Source of the DNA: Streptomyces sp. S.PB5
GTDB lineage: Bacteria > Actinomycetota > Actinomycetes > Streptomycetales > Streptomycetaceae
Direction of reading: 5' to 3'
Length of the DNA: 64,000 bases
NCBI RefSeq assembly: GCF_030403745.1
Contig: NZ_JAQMWP010000022.1
Span: 62,001 to 126,000 of the forward strand
Shown: positions 60,224 to 64,000 of the stretch, in pieces
Position numbering within the stretch: position 1 is the stretch's first letter
Layout of the letters: every line of letters starts with the position of its first letter
Position numbers and translations under genes: made by a program
Notes under the pieces: generated by a model
What the model was told of the DNA's origin: nothing
The model's input: the letters and a program-made list of their open reading frames with translations, nothing else
Databases searched by the model: none

Positions 60224-60814
60224 TCAGACGGTGGTGACGACCTCGTCGTAGGCGAGGCGCGGCGAGCGCGGGTAGGAGGCACCCTCGCCCGGCTTGCCGA
60301 TGTTGACGACCATCAGCGGGGTGTGGTCGTCGTCGAGGAACTCCTTCTGGACGCCCTCGTGGTCGAAGCCGGTCATCGGGCCGGCGGCGAGACCGGCGGC
60401 GCGGACACCGACGATGAAGTACGCGGCCTGCAGCGCGGCGTTCATGCGGGCGGCGGACTCACGGGCCGGGCGCTCGCTGAAGAACAGGTCCTTGGCCTGG
60501 GGGAAGGCCGGGAAGAGCGCCGGCAGCTCCTCGTGGAACTCGTTGTCCGCGGAGAGGATCGCGACCAGCGGGGCGGTGGCGGTCTTCTCCTGGTTGCCCT
60601 CGGCCATGTGCTTGACCAGACGCTCACGGGCCTCGGGGGAACGGACCAGCGTGACGCGCAGCGGGGTCTGGTTGAAGGCGGTCGGGCCGAACTTGACCAG
60701 GTCGTAGATCGCCTGGACCTGCTCGTCCGTCACCGGCTCGTCGGTGAAGGCGTTCGCGGTGTGGGCCTCGCGGAACAGCAGGTCCTGGGCAGTGGGGTCA
60801 AGGACGAGAGACAT
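60224..60814 (-). CDS. Nitroreductase-family protein (malonic semialdehyde reductase-like)
   Basis: 196 residues of the RutE/HadB subfamily. Motifs: TDEQVQAIYDLVKFGPTAFN (FMN-binding loop), RVTLVRSPEARERLVKHMAE, PLVAILSADNEFHEEL, RMNAALQAAYFIVGVRAAGL and GPMTGFDHEGVQKEFL, then VVNIGKPGEGASYPRSPRL. NAD(P)H-dependent flavin enzyme; the usual annotation is 3-hydroxypropionate dehydrogenase/malonic semialdehyde reductase, but the substrate here is not proven. Start at ATG 60814 with GAAGG upstream. Confidence 0.9.
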   Translation of the reverse strand: MSLVLDPTAQDLLFREAHTANAFTDEPVTDEQVQAIYDLVKFGPTAFNQTPLRVTLVRSPEARERLVKHMAEGNQEKTATAPLVAILSADNEFHEELPALFPAFPQAKDLFFSERPARESAARMNAALQAAYFIVGVRAAGLAAGPMTGFDHEGVQKEFLDDDHTPLMVVNIGKPGEGASYPRSPRLAYDEVVTTV

Positions 60815-60962
60815 GGGTGAACCTTCTCGGGGACGTACGTCGGAATCCGGGTTCCGGATCGGCTGACACGGCTGACTGTACGCGTCACAGGTTGAAGCTT
60901 CAACTAAAGTCGGAGTGTGGTGAGCCACTTCACAGTCAGCACAGGTGATCTACTCGGCTGAT

Positions 60963-61193
60963 CTACTCGGCCTCGGCCCCGTCCGCCTCTTCCTCCTCCG
61001 CGAGCGCCGCGTCCAGCCGCGCCCGCGCCCCCTCCAGCCACCGCCGGCACACCTTGGCCAGCTCCTCGCCCCGCTCCCAGAGCGCGAGGGACTCCTCCAG
61101 CGTCGTACCGCCGGCCTCAAGGCGTCGTACGACGTCGATCAGCTCGTCCCGCGCCTGCTCGTACCCGAGCGCCTCATCCACCTTGCTGGTCAT
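60963..61193 (-). CDS. xseB: Exonuclease VII small subunit
   Basis: 76 residues of the XseB family: LGYEQARDELIDVVRRLEAG, TTLEESLALWERGEELAKVC and an acidic C-terminal tail. XseB forms a coil that binds XseA many times and activates single-strand DNA degradation. It starts 9 bp after the xseA stop, in the usual order. Confidence 0.96.
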   Translation of the reverse strand: MTSKVDEALGYEQARDELIDVVRRLEAGGTTLEESLALWERGEELAKVCRRWLEGARARLDAALAEEEEADGAEAE

Positions 61194-61202
61194 GCGCCCA
61201 CC

Positions 61203-62411
61203 CTAGACATCGACTCGGACACTGAAATCACCCTCGGAAACCCGCGCCCGCAGCACCTCGTCCCCGGCGACCTCCCCGGGATCGCGGACGACATGCCCGT
61301 CGGCCTTCTGCAGCACGGCGTACCCCCGCTTCAACGTGGCCGCAGGTGACAGGGCCACCACGCGCGCGTGCGTGTGCGAGAGCTCGGAGTCGGCGCGGTC
61401 GAGGAGATGACCGAGGGTCCGCCGCGACCGCTCGACCAGCGCGGCGACATGATCGGCCCGCTCGTCGATCATCCGGTGCGGATCCTCTATCGACGGCCGC
61501 GCGAGCGCATGGGCGAGCCCGCGCTCCTCCCGCTCGATGAACGCCTCGACACACCGCCGCGCGCGATCACGCAGCATCGACACCCGCTCGAACTCCTCAC
61601 CCACGTCCGGAACGACCTTCTTGGCCGCGTCGGTCGGGGTGGAGGCGCGCAGGTCGGCGACATGGTCGAGCAGCGGATTGTCGGGCTCGTGCCCGATGGC
61701 GGACACGACGGGCGTACGGCACTCCGCGACCGTCCGCACGAGCTGCTCGTCGGAGAAGGGCAGCAGGTCCTCGACGCTGCCGCCGCCCCGGGCCACGATG
61801 ATCACATCGACGTCGTCGTGCGCGTCGAGCTCCTTGACGGCCTGCACCACCTGCGGCACCGCGTGCACCCCCTGCACGGCGACGTTGCGCACCTCGAAGC
61901 GGACGGCCGGCCAGCGGTGCCGCGCGTTCTCCAGCACATCCCGCTCGGCGGCGGACGCCCGCCCGCACACGAGCCCGATGAGCTGCGGCAGGAAGGGCAG
62001 CGCCTTCTTCCGCTCGGCCGCGAACAGCCCCTCGGCGGCCAGCGACTTCTTCAACTGCTCCAGCCGCGCCAGCAGTTCCCCGACCCCGACCGGCCTTATC
62101 TCGGCGGCCCGCAACGACAACTGCCCCCGGGGCGCATACCACTCCGGCTTCGCCAGTACGACGACCCGCGCGCCCTCGCTCACGACATCGGCGACGGCGT
62201 CGAAGACCTGCCGGTAGCAGGTGACGCTGACGGAGATGTCGTACGACGGGTCCCGCAGCGTCAGGAAGACGACGCCGGCGCCGGGCCGCCGCGACAGCTG
62301 GGTGATCTGCCCCTCCACCCAGACGGCACCGAGCCGGTCGATCCACCCGCCGATCAGCCGGGAGACCTCACCGACGGGCAGGGGGGCTTCGGCGGACGTG
62401 TTGAGAGCCAT
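61203..62411 (-). CDS. xseA: Exonuclease VII large subunit
   Basis: 402 residues from ATG 62411. N-terminal OB fold (VGEVSRLIGGWIDRLGAVWV then EGQITQLSRRPGAGVVFLTL), the catalytic domain with LIGLVCGRASAAERDVLENA, VIIVARGGGSVEDLLPFSDE, and VVSAIGHEPDNPLLDHVADL (catalytic residues), then a coiled coil and a C-terminal beta-rich tail. It degrades single-stranded DNA in both directions. Operon with xseB. A start further upstream is possible but has no family support. Confidence 0.96.
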   Translation of the reverse strand: MALNTSAEAPLPVGEVSRLIGGWIDRLGAVWVEGQITQLSRRPGAGVVFLTLRDPSYDISVSVTCYRQVFDAVADVVSEGARVVVLAKPEWYAPRGQLSLRAAEIRPVGVGELLARLEQLKKSLAAEGLFAAERKKALPFLPQLIGLVCGRASAAERDVLENARHRWPAVRFEVRNVAVQGVHAVPQVVQAVKELDAHDDVDVIIVARGGGSVEDLLPFSDEQLVRTVAECRTPVVSAIGHEPDNPLLDHVADLRASTPTDAAKKVVPDVGEEFERVSMLRDRARRCVEAFIEREERGLAHALARPSIEDPHRMIDERADHVAALVERSRRTLGHLLDRADSELSHTHARVVALSPAATLKRGYAVLQKADGHVVRDPGEVAGDEVLRARVSEGDFSVRVDV

Positions 62412-62541
62412 GCGCCGAGCGTAGTGGCCGCCGCTGACATCACCGCCGGGCCACGTCACTCAGCCTGTCCGGGGGCGGCAGCCTCCAGGGAAGGGGCGGC
62501 GGGGGCGAAGAAACCCGGCGGCGCCCCCGGCCGACAGAAAC

Positions 62542-63963
62542 CTACGCACCCACCCCCGTCCGTCCCCGCTGCCCCACCAACACGGCCACCCCCACCACGA
62601 ACCACACCGCTCCCACCACCTGAGCCGCCCCGGACGCCTCCACGATGACGGCCACGGTGATGGCCGCGCCGGCGACCGGCAGCAGCACATGCCGCCACCA
62701 GCTCACCGCCCCGCCCGCCCGTCTCCCACCGCCACCCTTCTGCGGAAGCCCTTCGGGCCCTTCCTTTTGCCGCTTCACCGCGAACCACGCCACCACGCTC
62801 GCGTGCAGCAGCGTGAAGGCGGTCAGGGCGCCGATGTCGACGACCGACACCAGGTGGTCCATGCCGTCGTCCCGGCGAGCCGCCCAGACCGCGGCCACCA
62901 GCGTGATCACGGCGGCGCACAGCAGCGCGACCCGCGGCACCCCGGAGTCCGTCCTCGACAGCGCCCGCGGCAGACGCCGGTCCCGGCCCATCGCGAACAG
63001 CAGACGACCGGCCGCCGCCTGGCCCGCCAGCGCCGCGAAGGCCGCGCCGATCGCCTTGCTGACCGCCACCAGGTCGTGCAGCCAGGTCCCGACCGACGCG
63101 TCCACGGCGTCGTAGAAGGCCGGCCCCTGCGCCTCCGGCCGGGCCGCCAGTTCGGCCGAGGACAGGGGCTCCAGGAGGGTCACCAGGTACGTCTGCGCCA
63201 CGAACAGCACACCGGCCAGGGCGAGACAGAACAGCACCGCGCGTGCCACCTTCTCCGATCCCCCGGTGACCTCCTCCGCGAAGGAGGCGATCGCGTCGAA
63301 GCCGAGATACGACAGCACCGCGATCGAGACCGCCCCGATCACCGCCGACAGCGCGAACGCCCCCTGCGAGCCGTCCCCCGACAGCGGCGACAGCCAGCCC
63401 CGTTCGGCGCCGTCGCGCGCGAGGACGACGACCGCCGAGACGACGAACACCAGCAGGACCACGATCTCCATCGCCAGCACCAGGAACCCGACCCGGGCCG
63501 CCGCTCGCACGCCCCACAGGTTCAGCAGGGTCGTCACCACGACCGCGACGGCCGTCCACACCCACCGCGAGACCTCCGGGACCAGCGCGTTCATCGCGAT
63601 GCCGGAGAAGAGGTACGCGACCGCCGGGATCAGCAGATAGTCCAGCATCGCCATCCAGCCCGCGATGAACCCGGCCTCCTTGCCGAGCGCCACGCGCGCG
63701 TAGGCGTACACCGAGCCCGCGCGGGGGACCACCCGCACCATCTGCGCGTAGCTGAAGGCGGTGAACGCCATCGCAACCGTGGCGATGACATAGACCAGCG
63801 CGACCGCCCCGTGCGACCTGGCGTCGAGCGCGCCGAACACGCCGACGGGCGCCATGGGGGCGACGAAAAGCATGCCGTAGACGACCAGATCCCGGAAGCC
63901 GAGACTGCGCCGCAGGTCATGGCCCGGATCGGCGCTCAGGGTCGTCGTCTCGGTCTCGGACAT
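62542..63963 (-). CDS. APC-family amino-acid permease
   Basis: 473 residues with about twelve membrane helices. Typical APC opening after about 15 residues (LGFRDLVVYGMLFVAPMAPV, GVFGALDARSHGAVALVYVI), AGSVYAYARVALGKEAGFIA after the first pair, and SYLGFDAIASFAEEVTGGSE in TM6, which places the substrate in the middle of the membrane. Substrate not predictable. The C-terminus is Gly-rich. The start at 63963 is followed upstream by 37 bp to the end of the window. Confidence 0.93.
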   Translation of the reverse strand: MSETETTTLSADPGHDLRRSLGFRDLVVYGMLFVAPMAPVGVFGALDARSHGAVALVYVIATVAMAFTAFSYAQMVRVVPRAGSVYAYARVALGKEAGFIAGWMAMLDYLLIPAVAYLFSGIAMNALVPEVSRWVWTAVAVVVTTLLNLWGVRAAARVGFLVLAMEIVVLLVFVVSAVVVLARDGAERGWLSPLSGDGSQGAFALSAVIGAVSIAVLSYLGFDAIASFAEEVTGGSEKVARAVLFCLALAGVLFVAQTYLVTLLEPLSSAELAARPEAQGPAFYDAVDASVGTWLHDLVAVSKAIGAAFAALAGQAAAGRLLFAMGRDRRLPRALSRTDSGVPRVALLCAAVITLVAAVWAARRDDGMDHLVSVVDIGALTAFTLLHASVVAWFAVKRQKEGPEGLPQKGGGGRRAGGAVSWWRHVLLPVAGAAITVAVIVEASGAAQVVGAVWFVVGVAVLVGQRGRTGVGA

Positions 63964-64000
63964 CGATGCCTCCGCCGGTGTTTCACACGTCGTCTGCCGT

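Noticed and set aside
61368..62648. 426-codon plus-strand frame over xseA
   Set aside because: Shadow frame of xseA, whose OB-fold, catalytic motifs and partner xseB are clear on the minus strand.

Overview
The window comes from a high-GC actinomycete, almost certainly a Streptomyces. The signs are strong G/C bias at third codon positions, many GTG starts with 4-bp ATGA/GTGA gene overlaps, WhiB and ATP-binding/Scr1-HTH/DUF397 regulatory genes, a SpoIIE/GAF/HATPase phosphatase, DasR-like operators at a chitinase, and Streptomyces-type dispersed intergenic repeats. No tRNA, rRNA, CRISPR array, insertion sequence or integrase was seen. It is chromosomal: two conserved segments flank a lower-GC, rearranged accessory stretch.

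Layout. 1-7.9 kb: truncated M14 carboxypeptidase, regulatory ATP-binding protein, an unusual NRAMP-family transporter, ECF sigma factor with a membrane protein, a frameshifted VanZ remnant, and a GH18 chitinase with two DasR-like sites in a probable leaderless promoter. 8.2-19.5 kb: a complete-looking Flp/Tad pilus locus (Zn-ribbon protein, CpaB, TadZ, two TadE-like proteins, TadA, TadB, TadC, a two-component system, Flp pilin, TadG-like protein, lipoprotein, OmpA-like protein), but with no prepilin peptidase. 19.5-25.1 kb: a 21-bp inverted repeat, DUF899, the ATP-binding/Scr1/DUF397 trio, DUF192, and a lipoprotein plus secreted-protein pair preceded by a decayed copy of the lipoprotein gene.

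25.1-32.0 kb: accessory island. A five-gene minus-strand cassette encodes a WXG100-like protein, a type VII-type large secreted protein and three unknown partners. It is followed by orphan and broken genes, including a DUF192 fragment and a probable frameshift, and by a secreted-protein/membrane-protein pair. 32.2-34.2 kb: methyltransferase and AlkZ-like winged-helix protein. 34.2-35.0 kb: non-coding, with a candidate small RNA whose terminator loop is C-rich, and a dispersed repeat.

35-49.6 kb: conserved cell-envelope block: isoprenyl transferase, PIN-PhoH ATPase, lytic transglycosylase-like protein, AI-2E-family permease, a three-gene roadblock module, a PadR-ABC-FtsX operon with a perfect palindromic operator, an SPFH protein coupled to a ribbon-helix-helix protein, and a class A penicillin-binding protein. 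49.6-64 kb: SpoIIE-type phosphatase, DUF402, both class II and class I fumarases, DUF1707/LiaF-like protein, WhiB, GlpX, DUF4245, nitroreductase, exonuclease VII subunits and an amino-acid permease.

Functionally, the envelope dominates: lipid-carrier synthesis, peptidoglycan polymerisation and hydrolysis, and pilus assembly sit beside central carbon genes (two fumarases, GlpX). The least understood parts are the pilus locus with its atypical response regulator, the type VII-style cassette, and the candidate C-rich-loop RNA.
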